A stretch of DNA of 64,000 nucleotides from Pelodera strongyloides (GCA_036852015.1 JAANDG010000428.1:62001-126000), one strand, 5' to 3'. Shown: positions 1 through 14,400, counted from the first letter of the stretch. Made by a program: numbers and translations. The notes: a model not told the origin generated them from the letters alone.

Positions 1-749
1 AAATAAACAATGGTGAACAGAGCAATGAGCGAACAACAAACAAACAAACGAACATCAAACAAGATACATAGAAAAGTGTGAAAGTGAAACTACATCAAAG
101 GATGGGCAATCACCGTTAGAGTAGCATGAAACTACAGAACTAGCAACGGTACGTGGTTGATTTTTAGACAAGCCTTGGCTCCGGAATGGAACTGGACAGA
201 AGCAACCTTCATAGAAAAACGTAAACAACATAATGTAAAAAAAAACATATCTATAGAGTGAATACTGAATCCATGACTCGAAAACATATTTGTCAGTTAG
301 GTTGGAAGATCGTTAAGATAAGAAAATTCTCGTGGCGAAGACGAGTCTTTTACGACTTTAACATTAGAGGTGAGGGAAAACTGGGGAAAGCGACAACATC
401 ACATCTTAATCTCAAAACTAGTATTTGACCGAACATGAATTTAGTAAGTCCTCGCTCCTTATTCGAGAATCGAGATAAACAACGAAACACAAACACATAA
501 ATAATGTGGGATGTTGTGTGTCAATAACTAAGATCTTATTCCTAGTGAGACACAACAGATGCTCTCGTAAGTATAGACATACCGAACAGATTTAGATTTG
601 GTGAAAACAGCATGGCACCTTCTGGTTAAAAGATACTAGGGAATAAGTTCTGAATGAATTATTTACCCCAAATGCCCTAGCATAATCGATTCATCGATTG
701 TCGATCTTATTGGTTATCACTATCAATAAATAAATGTTTCTTTTGGTTT

Positions 750-918
750 GCTGCCGGTTTATGAAACGCATAGGGGACAACTGAATCCGTACGTATCTAT
801 GCCAAGTTGCTCGAATTTAGCTCGATTTTTATTCTAATTTATGTTCGTTTGCATAAGCTGCACAAGAATGCTGGTGTACTCGATGTGTTTCAAAAACCGG
901 CCGGTATTTCGCTTTAAA
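750..918. mobile_element. MITE family A copy (left end eroded)
   Basis: Inverted arms containing ccggtttatgaaacgcat and gtgtttcaaaaaccggccgg, ending in ttcgctttaaa. Same arms as the copies at 7559, 29134 and 59763. Non-coding. Confidence 0.75.
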
Positions 919-2211
919 GTAAATACGGCACCAAAAACCTATCAATCTAATCAATATCTCCTAAAATAGAAATGTCAAGTCAGCGAACAAGGGAACGAGG
1001 CTTCACTCTGATAAAACACATCCACCCAGCTTATTTGAGGCTCGAATTACTGATAAGACAAGAGGAAAGAAGAAATGAATGCAATAGAAAAAGTGCCGAA
1101 AGAAGAAATAACAACCGCCCACATATGCACGGGCAAGGGGTAAAATAAATAAAATAAGCTCTTCGTCTTATGCAACAAGGAGATATGTATAAGAAAGGTT
1201 GGAATGTCTGCTTTGTCACATCCTCAAATATGATGTTCCCAGCCATATTATCAATAAACATTACAATTATATTATTACAATCAAACGCAGACAGCTAATC
1301 AAGCCCAAGCGCAACATACAAAATATTTTGTCATAGTTCAGTTCCTGTGTTCCCAAAAAATTCACCTACCTAAGAATATACGAAGGCACTGAAAAAGCCA
1401 AGTAACTAACAAAGTAACAAACTAACTATATTATACACTAATACGCGCCGAACAACGATGAATTCAAGCACACTATCCGGTAAGATAAGCTATACATCAA
1501 TTCAGTTGGGTCAGTTATTCGATAAACTTTTGAAACTGCAAAAATGGCATTAAGTGACAAAAGCGCAATAAAATGCACACGAGAAAAAAAACAAGGTCAA
1601 GGAATCCACATAAAATGTTTGACACGGCGGCAGATGCCCAATACTAGAGTCCAGACATGCTACAAGTGTCGAATTACAAAAAAACATAACCAAACCAGCG
1701 TCGTAAGTGAGTAGCAACCTCGCTAGGAATAAAATTCCCCACTTACAAAATGCCACAGACAGCTACAGCACCAACTAATAATTGTTCATGTATCATAATA
1801 AATGTTATGTAACCATATCCATATGGAACTAAAACAAAATTATCAACCAAAACAGGTTGTATGCCTATAAAACTAAACCCAAAACACTAAAAAGAAGTCC
1901 ATCTCTCCTAGTCCAATGACTCACGTACTAAATAAAAGAGACGTTCTGACTCAATCAATAGATTTAGTTGAATTTCATTTTCACATTTGAAAATGGAAAT
2001 TGACAAAAAAAATCAGTGAGAGAAAGGAGGATGGATTACCTCCCTCCCTATAGCGGTGAATCACTTCACCACACACAAAAGAGCAATTGAAATTAGAATC
2101 ATACCATGTATTCCAAGTTCAAGAAAAAAAACCATTATTCCATGACAAGGAAGGAAGGAAGAATGATGCTATGTTTTATTTCCAAGTGTTTAGAAAAATT
2201 TATGTTTGGTG

Positions 2212-2286
2212 GATATATATGATATGCATTATGATATGCATATATGATATGCATATATGATATACATTATGATATGCATTATATTA
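2212..2286. repeat. gatatgcat-type tandem repeat
   Basis: About six imperfect copies of atgatatgcat(at) in tandem; AT-rich minisatellite in the gene-free left end. Confidence 0.75.
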
Positions 2287-4181
2287 TCTTTGATTTACTA
2301 TTAATACTTCGAATTTTAACATTATTGAATTCTTTCATTGTCTCTCATGGTGTTGCGCTCTTTCTAATAAGCATTAGAACATCATCGGAGTCAGGATTTT
2401 TCGATCCCGTGTGACACTTACGTTCTCATTAGCATTTAAAGTGAGGGTAGAGATACGCATATCACCGCAGAAGCTATTCTACTAGACTACTCAAGTCCTT
2501 CAACATTAAACCCACCAAGGATATGAACTTTGTGCAATGCGAATGCGCCGGTGACATTTGCATGCTAATTTTATGTGCGAAACAGTATTGCGCTGGGAAG
2601 CAGACGAGGACTTTTAAACCGACGCAGTGCGGCAAATGGAAGTGTTGAACAGAGCAACGTTCTCAGTTTGTAATGATTTTAACCAGTACACATGTACACA
2701 ACCAAGAATTAATAAGAATTAAACAATTAAAATGAAAATCAAGTTCTTTATGTATAAAGAGGAAAATTGACGGCGTATCGTATGTATTTCAAACGGTCTG
2801 AAAACTACTCCGGCTAAGAATGTTGTAGAAAACAATAATTACAAATAAACACCATAACTAGCGACAAACCTTAGAGGAGCCCGAACCAACATAGAGAAAC
2901 TATGGTCAGTTCAGTCATAAACATAATCACCATAAATAGGGACAACAGACCAAGAAGAGCACATCTGCCCGCTCCGATCCACAGAGCAACACTAAAATTG
3001 GCTCTTATTTACCATATCGTCAACAAGACGCATTGGGCGCACACATATACACGCTAATACATAAGAGAACTGAGACCCATATAAACATAACACATCGATT
3101 AGGAAGGAAACAAACACATAAATTATACGTGAAAGCGAAGCGCTTACGTTCCATTAGGAATCATCAAGTTCACTAAGCGTGCATTATTACTTCGAATATG
3201 AAATGAAAATCTCAATAAATCGATAAACAGAAAGTGTATTAAGTGGATTAGCGCGTCTTGCACCTGAAGGCCATTTTTTCATACATCGTTCGGTTTTAGG
3301 CGCGAAAATGCGCAGAAAGAGAGGCGAGAGCGCAGAGTGGAAGAGATTGTGACCAAAATGGCGGCATATGGACAACGATTTAAAAGGCAGTTGTGGAGAG
3401 AGAGTTGACCGGCTGACATGACAGATACGGAAAGACAACAGCGAACAGCCGATAAACACGCTAGTCCGGTGGAGAGAACAGACAAACAAGTACCGCAACC
3501 TTTGCGGAAATATTACAGGGAAAGGGTGGAGGAAACATAGGTCAGGGTTTGTTCAAATATTCAAACGATCGCTCGCACGGACACGAACATCGCAACAATT
3601 TCACACAATTAAAGTTATCCGTTATCGACTTCCGTTCGATTGGCCACAAGAATATTGCATTATAAATAAACACACACACAATCTATAATCGTTCTCACGG
3701 GCGCACGGTCAAGAAAACGAGAATAAAAACATCGGATACATTTCAAATAAAAAGGATAAAAACGTCTAAAATAAGTACACCACTCTTTACCCACTTAAAT
3801 AGTAAGTTAACACTATAATAAAAGACCCTACCTCTAATAATTTATTTACAAGATACTTAAGTTATGCAAATACGGAGCAAAAATCAAGCAAAAAAAAACC
3901 AAAACTGCGATTATCATCCAAACCAACAATAAATTGAAAATTTCTTCTAATATCGATTTTATTTCCCTCGTGATTTGTCCAAATAGATGACAGATTCAAA
4001 CATAAAAATAGTATCTTGAGTGTACGGTAGTGTGGCTGTGTTCTAAAGTGGGTAATTTGAGAACCGTAGTCCGTAATTAGCATAGGATATTGACGAAATT
4101 TCCATATACAAATGTTTTTTTTTTTCATAGAAATTAGCTGAATTCAACTGAAACACGTTGCCCAACCGAACCACTTATCTG

Positions 4182-6153
4182 ATGACTAGCTGCTTTATGG
4201 TTTGATTTTGTTCTGGAATTTGGTCGTTTTCGGGTGCAATTTCACTTGAAAAATAGGGAAGCGGTAGAGAAGCTTGTTAATATTACACAAAACAATACGG
4301 TATATTTTGACATTAGCTTGTATTCATCGTGAAACGTTTTATTTACAGCTTGCACCCTGTCTACTCGTCGGTCTCTTCGTGGGATACAACATTCAAGTCA
4401 CAACGGCCTCATCCTTTCCCGAACATGCAGCTCAGGTTGAAGTTTTTATATTAAGTTCTTAACACATGCGCCGCGCACCCCCCACAGAGGGCACTGTGGT
4501 GCGCCAGGGGTGCGCGAAATAAGAGCAATTCCAGTTGGCGCACGTTTGGCGCACTGTCCTCAAAATATGCACCACCGATGCCACAACTGGAATTTCACGC
4601 CAATATGCCGCATACCCATCGTACATCTTATATGGGGTCTCAGCCGCACCGAACTGGCGAACAATATGTACGCAGCAGCGGAGTTTCATCAGTGCATGGC
4701 CTCCGAATATGTTTGCACTCTCTATTACATAGTTATTTTAGTGGGGCTCATCGATAACAGGCTGGTACAGGAGCTTAAGTTAGCTCGATTACCTGTCATC
4801 CAGTTTCGCGATACATCTTACAATTTACAGATTTCCTTCATTCCGTATTGCCCACTAACTGTTGGTACGACGGGTAATCATACGGTTGTTGTATCTCTGG
4901 TCGAACGTGAATATATAGTGCCGAATCACTGGATGCAAACTGTGAACTGCACGTATGGTTAGTGATGTCGAGTAATTGACTTGTTATCCTGTGTTTCATT
5001 GGTAATGTGGTTCCCAAGTATCCCAAAAGTTCGGTGTGATTCTGTCACTACTACCGTATTTCTGCAAGAAACCAGCATACATACATAGTATGAAAAGAAA
5101 AAAAAAAAGAAATTCTCGTGTAGTTCCAAATACGGTAAATTTTCAGCATACTTCATCATCGGTAGCGAGAAACATCGCGCAAGCATCGCTCAAAAAGAGG
5201 AACTGTGGCCTAATGGGGTTTCAGTGTATGGCCAAATTTGCCTGATTTTGCTTCAAGTATTTTGCTTCAAGTAAAATTATCGTATTTTTGGAACTACACG
5301 AGAATATTTACAGCATCGCATCATAGATGTGGTCAAAAAGAGTACTGAAAACTTTCGGGTAATAATAAAACTATGACTATAGTATAATCTTACGGGAGCA
5401 ATAAGCCAATAAGCGGGCTTCTTGGTTCAACAAATTTGTTATTCAAATTTCTATGCCTGGGTGGTTAACGCAATGGACCCGTAATCCTAACCAAAGACGC
5501 TGCTCGACTCCCGCCATAACCCCCTACTTTTTGGCCACGCTAAAAACCTAAAACAATATGAAACTTACCCTCTATTCAGGAGAAAGATGCACGCTTACTG
5601 GTTCGAAATCCGACGCCACCACATTAATGATCAATTCTCGCTTCGTCATCCACGCAAAGCACAACTGTAGTCTTGACGTAAGGAAACCGTTTATCAGTAG
5701 AACATTTATTTTTAGAGACATCGTGAATTGAACGCTATTTTCGCCGCTTTTCTATTGCAGAGTGATTAAGTACAAGGTTTTAAGGCTTATGACAAGAGAA
5801 ATACTTTTATTTTTAGGGTAGAATTGTGGAAACCTGCTACTACGCCGGAGACACACAGCGCATTCTCAAACGGTATATAGCTGTATTACATTATATTCAA
5901 CAGCGACAAGCGTTTAGTAATATCCAACCGCAACGTACGGCGGACCCTCATGCTCTTCTCGGAGGGAAATATGCATGATTTTTGGCGTGTGTGCGACACA
6001 CCTCTGGCAGACTTTTCGAGTTATTCTCTATTATATCCGACCAATTTAAGATGGTTTGGCGCCATGCCCCTCAACCCAACTCCAGAAGACTATTCGGGCG
6101 AACCAAGTTTCCAAAACTGTGCAGACGAATGGGCCAAGACAAGCATTTTTTAA
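4182..6153 (+). CDS. Secreted Cys-containing protein of unknown family (7 exons, ~263 aa)
   Basis: Exon model: 4182-4199, 4349-4435, 4644-4710, 4742-4957, 5580-5677, 5817-5872, 5904-6153. Every junction is GT..AG and codon phase is kept throughout, ending in TAA at 6151. The first exon is only six codons (MTSCFM) and joins in frame to a hydrophobic stretch (LAPCLLVGLFVGYNI), together making a signal peptide; this start is inferred. The mature part has seven cysteines (as in PYCPL, NCTYGERC, HNCSLDG, ETCYYAG, RVCDTP, QNCADEW) and three N-glycosylation sequons (NHT, NCT, NCS), which suits an extracellular disulfide-bonded protein. Two introns, 4711-4741 and 5873-5903, are just 31 nt. Intron 4958-5579 holds a hairpin repeat. 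I do not recognise the family and assign no function. The gene is convergent with acbd3. The exon chain is well supported; the first exon is least certain. Confidence 0.72.
5113..5307. repeat. Inverted repeat in intron 4 of the secreted-protein gene
   Basis: ttctcgtgtagttccaaata at the left is mirrored by tttttggaactacacgagaa at the right. A related shorter hairpin (ttccaagtatccc/tacttggaaa) is at about 7150-7275. Confidence 0.65.
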
Positions 6154-6902
6154 TTGTAAAGCCAGTCTTGAAACCTTAGCGAAATAAATTGTATTGCCAA
6201 AGTTATAGCTAAACTCAGCAAAAGAATTAACCGGTCCTTAGGCTTAGGGTATTTTTTGCAAGCTGTATTTCATGATCGCCAGGGACCCTTATTAATATGC
6301 TCTTATTTCGTCGGAGGGAATTTGTCCTTGGCATACTGTAATGAAGACGTTAGGTGGCTAACCAAAACTACAGTAACTTCAACCTAAGGAACTATTCCCT
6401 TTATTGTGACACCTTATGTATATCTCCCCGTATTCTTTTCTACTGATCGTATATGATCTCTTTTCCATTTCTTCAAATTTCCTTGTAATCTCGTTTATTT
6501 CATTTTTTTCTCTTTTATCGATTTATCGTTCATTTTTTCTCGTTTATTTCATTTCCTTTGCATACCTCCTTCTTACCGGCCACCGGCACCGACAAATAAA
6601 CTATTTTTGTAACAGAGTGAAATAATTTCGGGGTTTCCTGTTGATCATACTTAGAACTTCAGCGTCAGCACAGAGACATCAGATAACAAAAATGAAGAAA
6701 AAATAGTTTATCAATAAAGACAGAATACAAATGATTATGAGTAAGATCCGGAAAAGAAACGTAAAAGAAATAAAAAAAAACTTAATTACGTTTAGACCTT
6801 GTCCAATTCGCAAACACAATATTAATATTAGGGCCCATGATATCAGTTTTTAGAAATCTAGAAAATCCCAAGAAAAGCTCGAAATGATAAACAGTGCTAA
6901 GG

Positions 6903-7027
6903 GGTAAAGCGGTATCGCAGATGGTTTTCAAATGATCGCTGCATTCCCATGCGTTATATGCAAATTTCCGCGACTGCATGGCCGGACGACACATAATATT
7001 CACAGACCACGTGCCACACCGCTTTAA
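6903..7027. mobile_element. MITE family B copy (diverged)
   Basis: Left taaagcggtatcgcagatgg, right cacgtgccacaccgctttaa. Family B shares the TTTAAAGCG tip with family A but has a CACGTGCCATACCGC arm. Confidence 0.65.
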
Positions 7028-7558
7028 CTAAAACGCCCTTACCATGCAAATAAAGACATAAAGAAAATAAAGATTAAAAAAAACAAGTATTTGACTACTA
7101 CATTCGATCACAATTCAAAAATACCACTATGAGCGATTTCTTATGGGGTTTCCAAGTATCCCAAAAAAATTCCGTTCCTGACAATACTAACTATTCCACC
7201 AAAGCTGCATATTTAATAGGAAAAATTAAAAAAACATCAAAATACGGTAGTTTTTAGGCATACTTGGAAACTTGGGTACAGAGAATAGCCCATTCTTTAA
7301 AATACAAAAATACAAAATCCTTAGAGCATTCAACAGGAATAAATAGTATATATACGCTATATCATCACAAAGAGAGTTAATAAATTATCACACGGTTTAA
7401 CTATTTATCAGTAAATAATAAATACTACAAGGTTTACATGCGTTATGAAACGAGTCTGCGTTCTCTTCTGATCTTGCAAGTTCTCAACAATAAACACTTC
7501 TTCTAATCAACGCGAACACAGACGTTTTTTAGTTTTCACTCCTCGCACAACCTACCCT

Positions 7559-7741
7559 TTAACGCGAAATGCCGGCCGGTTTTTAAAACGCATAGTGGAC
7601 AGCTGCAATCTTACGTATTTATGCAAAGTTGCTCGAATTTAGCTCGATTTTTTTATTCTAATTTATGTTCATTTGCATAAGCTGCATAAGAACGCTGGTG
7701 TACTCGATGTGTTTCAAAAGCCGGCCGGTATTTAGCTTTAA
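7559..7741. mobile_element. MITE family A copy
   Basis: Palindromic element with arms cgaaatgccggccggttttt and aaaagccggccggtatttag; the 110-bp centre is shared with the copies at 750 and 55483. Confidence 0.8.
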
Positions 7742-8069
7742 TTACATATGCAAATAAATACTAACAACAATAAGTATAAGTACAGATAGGGTCTTAATAC
7801 AGTAGTTACAGAGCCGTAGGAAGCAATACAAGATTCGCCTGACATTTCAAATGTTCATCTTCTCTTCGTCATAAGTTAAAGATAGACGGGGATGATAAAG
7901 ATAAAAATGTTTTCTAGAATTCTGATTACCGTAAACTTGAAGATATCCATCGGGAAGTGCATAGAAATGAAGAGATATTGAGAAAAACAGTAGAAAGCTC
8001 CTGGAAATAAAAATTAAATCAGTAACTCCCTTTCTCGAAACAGTCAGTTACTATCGCCGCTATGAGAAT

Positions 8070-8193
8070 TTAAAGCGAAATACCGACGAGTTTTTGAAAC
8101 AGATCGTGGACAACTGAATTCTTACATATTTATGCTAATTTGCTCGGCAAATGCTGTGATGTGTTTCAAAAACCGGCCAATATTTCGCTTTAA
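8070..8193. mobile_element. MITE family A copy, shortened
   Basis: Arms ttaaagcgaaataccgac and ggccaatatttcgctttaa surround a shorter centre; diverged from other copies. Lies just 3' of acbd3. Confidence 0.75.
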
Positions 8194-8402
8194 GAGAAAA
8201 ATAAGCGGCAATGTATTTTTTTGCTTATCACTGTGGCAAAACGGTAAATATACCATTGTAGCAACCGATGCAACAGCAAAGAGTAATCACCAAAAACATC
8301 TATTAGTCAGATTACAGTACATTCAATGCTATTTACATAGTCGTGACGCTAACTCACGCACCCCAAATCCACAAAAAATAAGGTAAAAAGACAAACCTTT
8401 CC

Positions 8403-11400
8403 TTATTTACTGTAGTAAACGCGGTAGTAGAGCGTCTTGCTTCTCCACAACGAGTACGAGTTGTCAAACTTGAGTAGATAGACGCCTTGTCCAGGGTAGA
8501 TGTGCGAGCCAGCGTACACCTAAACGTTGTAAGTTTTAAATGGATCTAACAAGAAACTGAAGGAACGTAGTCCCATCTCCAGGAATGCGTGTTATCAGTG
8601 GTCAGAAGCACAGAGCGTCAAACTACTAGAGAAATGAACCAAAAAAAAAATTATGTTCCACACCACTCTATAAATCTTGTACGTGATTTACGCACCTCTA
8701 GGCCCCTAATTCAACCAATCCTTTAGTCTAGTCCACAATTTAGAGAAATTATTTTCACTTCTGAGGCCATATTCACCACTCAATTCCCCCTGGGGAATTC
8801 CCCGTCTTTTTCTCAACGTCTCTCACACTAGAATGCCAATTTCTGTGCCCAGGGAATATTCCCCGAGGGAATCGGAGTGCTGAATATGACCTCTGATCCA
8901 AATTCAACTCCTCACCTCCTCATGGCAGTCCCTTCTGTAGACGGGAATGATCTCGTCCTGTCTCGGTTTGTTCGGATCTCGTTGCTTGATCTGCCATGGA
9001 GTTCCAGATTCGACATCTCCTAAACAAAAAAGGAGCCATTGAAAACAGCTTCCCCTCTTCCTGTCTCTTCTCCGTTCTCTTTCTTTCTCTCTCTCTCTCT
9101 CTTGTCAATCTCTCGCCTCTCCCTCCTTCTACCCCTCCACTTCCCTCTCTGAGTCTTTCCCTCTAACTCTAATCCCTACCCCTCCCTTCTCGTTCTCCCT
9201 ATCCACCCTCTTTCTCCCCTCCGTCTCTCCCCCTCACCGTACCTGGTACTACTCCTTGGGGATATCCTCCCTCGGGAACCTCCTCCTCGAACTCCTCATC
9301 CGAAGACTCCGACACGTGCACGGAAACCTGCAAGGACTCTCTGAGATTATGGATGCTAATCATTATTCATTTTATACTGACACCACATAGAACATAAATC
9401 AGCGTCGTCACAGTAGCCCTAGATTAAACATGCTTTTCTATGTTTACCAGGAGACAGGCGCGCTGACTGTACATAACATAGTATGAACTATGAACTAGCG
9501 TTATTCATATATCCTCAGCCACAGTACACTTAAATTTCAAATTGGAATATACTCACTAAACGGTCTAACTAAGTGGTACCTGATTATATCCTCAGCTACA
9601 GTATACGAGAATACGCGAATTTCATATCGGAACTAAACGGTATATCGTTACTAAACGGTATAAGTAGTACCTGATTCGTGTCCGCAATAGTCCACTCGAA
9701 CAGGACTCCGAATCCGAGATCGTAATGATCGGTGGCAAACTCCCAGAACAGACTTGTGCCTTCCTCATGAGTGGGCACACGGATCTAGAGAACAGAAGTT
9801 CATGAAGGAACGTGGCAAAAAAATGCTGAGACCGTATTCACCAACACGCAGGGAGAACCCTCCCTTGCCTCCACAGGGAGCTAAAGAGTGTGTAGAGAGT
9901 GCGAGAGCAGAAGAGATTCAGACCACTCGTGAGCCTAGGGAGCACTCCCTCTGTGTTGGTGAATACGGCCTCCACAAGAACTCTCTGGGGAGAATCCACC
10001 CATACATAAAACCTCGAACGATTTGTTATAACTGGTCGTCGTGAATCGTTAAAGGGACGGGCCCATCAAAATAAACCCATATTTTGCATGTTTTTATAAT
10101 TTGTATAAAGGGGATTTATTATAATATATGTACACTAAATTTCGGCTAGACTTTATCCCGCTGAAATTTTTCGGTGTCGATAAACGCATAAGTGTACCGT
10201 AGAAGACACACAATTGCACCTTTATTTTCTTGTCGCGTGTCCCGGGGAAATATGGCTATATAGACAGATGGTCTCCCGGGTCCCAACCAGAGCGAGGTAT
10301 CCTCGGGAGACACGGTAAGGAAATAAGGGTGCAATTGTGTGTCTTCTACGGTATACTTATGCGTTTATCGACACCGAAAAATTTCAGCGGGATAAAGTCT
10401 AGCCGAAATTTAGTGTACATATATTATAATAAACCCCTTTATACAAATTATAAAAACATGCAAAATATGGGTTTATTTTGATGGGCCCGTCCCTTTAATA
10501 TTTAAGTTTGTCGATCAAAGGCAAAAGGCAATGGCTTTTTTGACTACGCTAATGAGCCAGTTATGCAGGGAGATGACGAGTTACACACGCTGTCGTCGCG
10601 CACGTGTGGCGGTACTCCCGCTCTCACTTTTTTTTGGCGGCGCCACAGCGGAATTTCATATATATAAATTACAATCTGAACAAGAAACACTCACCGTCAC
10701 CGTCTCTCCATGTCCAACCTTGATAATTCCCTCTGGTCCGCCTTTGCGAATCGCCTCTTTGAACTCCGAGATATCCTGACGGTTCCACAGCGACGCGGGC
10801 GCGATATTGGGATTGGCTAAAAAAATGGATAAACTTACTTTCACTGACAAGATTTCAAGTTTTCCTGAATTTTAAGGAAAAAACACTTCCTCCAATTTTC
10901 ACCATACATAGGCACAAAGAAGATCTATTTGGTTCTTGTGATGACAGTACTTATTGTTAGTTAGAAATTCTAAACACCGCCGTTAAAGAGGTATGAAACG
11001 TGGTTTTGAAACATACGCACGACGGGCAACAACACCCCCACGTAATGTATGCAAATTTACGTGCTCTTATCTGCATTTCCGGAACGTCTACTTCACAAAA
11101 ACCAAATAAACCTTCAACAAGCACTCACGCCCCCGCCTCAATACACTCAAAAGAAACAACGGGGGTCGACTATGACTATCTTCACAAAAACCAATCGAAA
11201 AATCGATAGTAAAGGGGTACACTGATTTACGACGCAAACTGGGACAGCTCACGCTCACATATAGTAGTAGAATACAAGAAAGCTCGAATTCGTTTGCATT
11301 GGTGATAGTCAAATTTTCTATGGATACGAGAAAGAAAGGAAAGCAGAAGAAAAAACGGACGAAGGGCATTGAGACACAGACGTTGGACATAGACTAGTCA

Positions 11401-14400
11401 CACAGTCCAACAAACAAACAAACAAACAAACAAACTTCTTTTTAAGGAGAAGGGGTTAATTTTCTTTCTTAAAAATAGGCTATCAGAGTTATAGATTTGA
11501 GGAAAACTGATTAGCAGGATTGGAGACAAGAGTCGATTAATTGATTAATTTAGAGTGATTTAATCAAGCGGGATAATCCAAAAGTACAAACGCAAGCAGC
11601 GCAAATGGGACCACCGTATACACTATACACAACAAAGGGTGTGGGTAAATGATGGGGTAAAAGTGCAGATACTAATACGAGTTCAGCATACAACCCACTT
11701 GGGAATAGGTTAGCCCACAAGCACACTACAAAATACTTTCCTTATTATTACCCACCACCCCCACCCGAAAAGGGGCACTCTAAAATTCCTATATTTACCA
11801 CTCATTCCCTCGGGGAGGGGAAATTTTCTATTCCCTATGGACAGAAAACGGTATTCTTATGTGAGAGTCGTAGGGGAAAAGAAAGAAGTTCCCGCTCGGG
11901 TGGTGATATGTCTTCAAAATTCAAAACATACTAGTGTTGCAAAAACTGTTAACCAAAAAAAATGTGCAAAAACTGAATATGTCTTCAAAACATACTGGGC
12001 AACGTGCAAAAACTGTTAACCAATAACTAACTGATCTACACCTACACCTATTCGACGATCATTATCGTGTTACATATGATTATGGTTATCAAGTTGAAGC
12101 TCGAATCCTCCGCTGCAAACTGCTCGAAAACGCCCAATTTTGCCCCTCCGGAGGTTTTCGAATTTTTTCGATGTGCAACCTCCGCTACATTCAATCAGCT
12201 CCATGTCATATGTGGCCACTAACATTCAACACTTAGACATCGAAGTTGTCAAACGGGACTGGACATGGACACGAACAGACAAACACACTTAATGAACACA
12301 TACATATAACGTGAGCAGACAGAAATGTATATGATAAGCAATCTTGAAAATGACAACACGAAATCCTTAGTTCAGCCAACAAACACCTTACGACAATGAT
12401 ACTTTTAGCAAAACAAAACGACAACAAGATCACGACAGTCAAAGTGCAACTTGGCGCAGGTGGTCATGCAACACAATTGCGAGTTCGGCATACGTTACTT
12501 CGTAATTTATAGCCTAGGTAGTCCAATTCTGCAAAAAAACCTGCCAATTTAAAGCGATACGGCACGTGGTTTCGAAGCGCATGCTGGAAAACTCTCCATT
12601 CCCATGTGTTATGTACCAGAACGGTACAGAATGGAACACAATTAGCATAGAGTACATGTTAAAGCAGTTGATGAGCTCAAAACCACGTGCCATACCGCTT
12701 TAAAGCCCCGCCTCAGCCAAAAGCATGCCGCACTCGCAACCGACCACCCACGCCTTCCTACAAAGGTAGTGACAACCTACAATGACAGAAGAGTCCCATT
12801 TGTGCGTGTATGGACGACACTTGAAAAATAATTGGCAAACAGTAAGTATATCACTATTCGCTAAGTAAAGTAGAATAATATAAACTAGACAATTCTTGCA
12901 TACCGCCTAACAAGTCCCAATCCAAGTTTTTTTCACGTGCGTGAGAAAACAAATAAAAGGATATATGAAAACTAAAGTCATAACAGGCTTGTCAATTAAT
13001 GTGCAAATCTTCAATATTTATCTTGAAAAACATTTTCTCCATTAATTTTTGCTTTTGCATGATAAGTGCGTTCATTTCCCTCCGCAGAAATTCAGCTGCC
13101 TAGTGCTCTAGTGGTGGTGGTGCGGATAAAACAACATGATCCAACAAAAAAAGAAAATAGTGTAAAAGTCAGATTCACAAAACACTATCATTTTCATTTT
13201 CATTCTCGTGAACGTGAATTGCTACTCCTTACATTTGGGAGTACTTAAAAACTTACCTACCTACCTCTAAGGCAAGGTTATCAAGGATTCTACCACCACA
13301 TTCCCAAAGGTCAGGAGTACCAATACGCGAGAACCGAGAACCACATTGCTAAAGCGGTATGACCCAAGGTTCGTCAAACTTGATCCAGGACGACCGCATT
13401 TGATTTGCATGTGTTATAAGCAAACTGGCGTTCCAAAACCATGCGTCATGCCGCTTTAAATACCAATTTAACCCACTGTCTGGCGGTTTATAGTCGAGAA
13501 TATCTTCTACAGGCCGATCTATATCTGGTTCTCCTGCCGCATTGGTAAAAGATAACCCAGTGGTAGTAGTAGTATGCTGAGCATCGATAACACCGCTTGC
13601 GTCCAATATATTAGTAAAGTCCTTTACAAAACCATCCGCTTGTGGCCTATTGTCGTCCTTAGCGATAAATGGTGGGATAACCTCAGTGTTAGCAGTGCTG
13701 GTGGCAATAGCATTAGTGCCGGTAGTCGGTTTAGTCTGACTAGGGTGCTTGGCTGCAAAACACACGTGATGTGTAGGAAGCTTAGAAAGAGACCTGCCTA
13801 TATTTCATGGTTGCGCCGCACAAAAAAGGTATGCATCAGTGCGGAGCGGCGTACACCCAAGGAGCGCCAAATTTAGGAAAGTGTATAATTTCAGATGGCA
13901 CGCATTTTGCACGGCGCGGCAGATGCGCCACCTGGAGTTGCACACATCGCACCTTAGGCGCCCCCACTCCTACGCGAATCCGTGGATCCACGGCCTCCCT
14001 CTTTGCGCAAATTTCGAGATGTAGCAAGCATGTTATATAAGTGCTCAGAAAGAACATTTCCTCATTTGATGATCTTCTTTCTTTCCAATTTCCTGGTTTT
14101 CAACAAAACTATTGTAATAAACGCTCAATTTTATCATTTTAAAGGGAGTGACAATCCGTTCCACAAGACTAAAACCTCAACTTACAGGGCAGATCATCTC
14201 CAGGCTCCTCATCGCTCACATCGCTGTCCTCATCTCGGTTTCTCTCCTCGTCGGAACGGCGTTTCGGATCGTTGGGCGGCAGAACGACACCTCCGGCTCC
14301 CTCTTCCGACATGTTCTGTGACTAAAGGTTTAAGAATTGAATATGTGAATCGTGGACCTTTAAAGCTGCATGACAATTGTTTGAAGTGCATTCTGTGGTC

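Larger units (their letters stand above)
1..4181. other. Gene-free left end
   Basis: AT-rich sequence with no coding chain I can support on either strand. It holds a MITE at 750-918 and a tandem repeat at 2212-2286. A GC-richer patch at 3240-3500 with ccaaaatggcggc could be a promoter or 5' end of a minus-strand gene running out of the window, but no downstream exons were found. Confidence 0.5.
6154..8402. other. Convergent intergenic region
   Basis: It lies between the 3' ends of the secreted-protein gene and acbd3. It contains a T-rich low-complexity stretch (6416-6590), one family B and two family A MITEs, and no supported gene. Confidence 0.6.

Noticed and set aside
3264..3286. Possible minus-strand first exon (ATG at 3286, donor after MYEKMAF).
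   Set aside because: No downstream exon with matching phase could be found between 1 and 3263.
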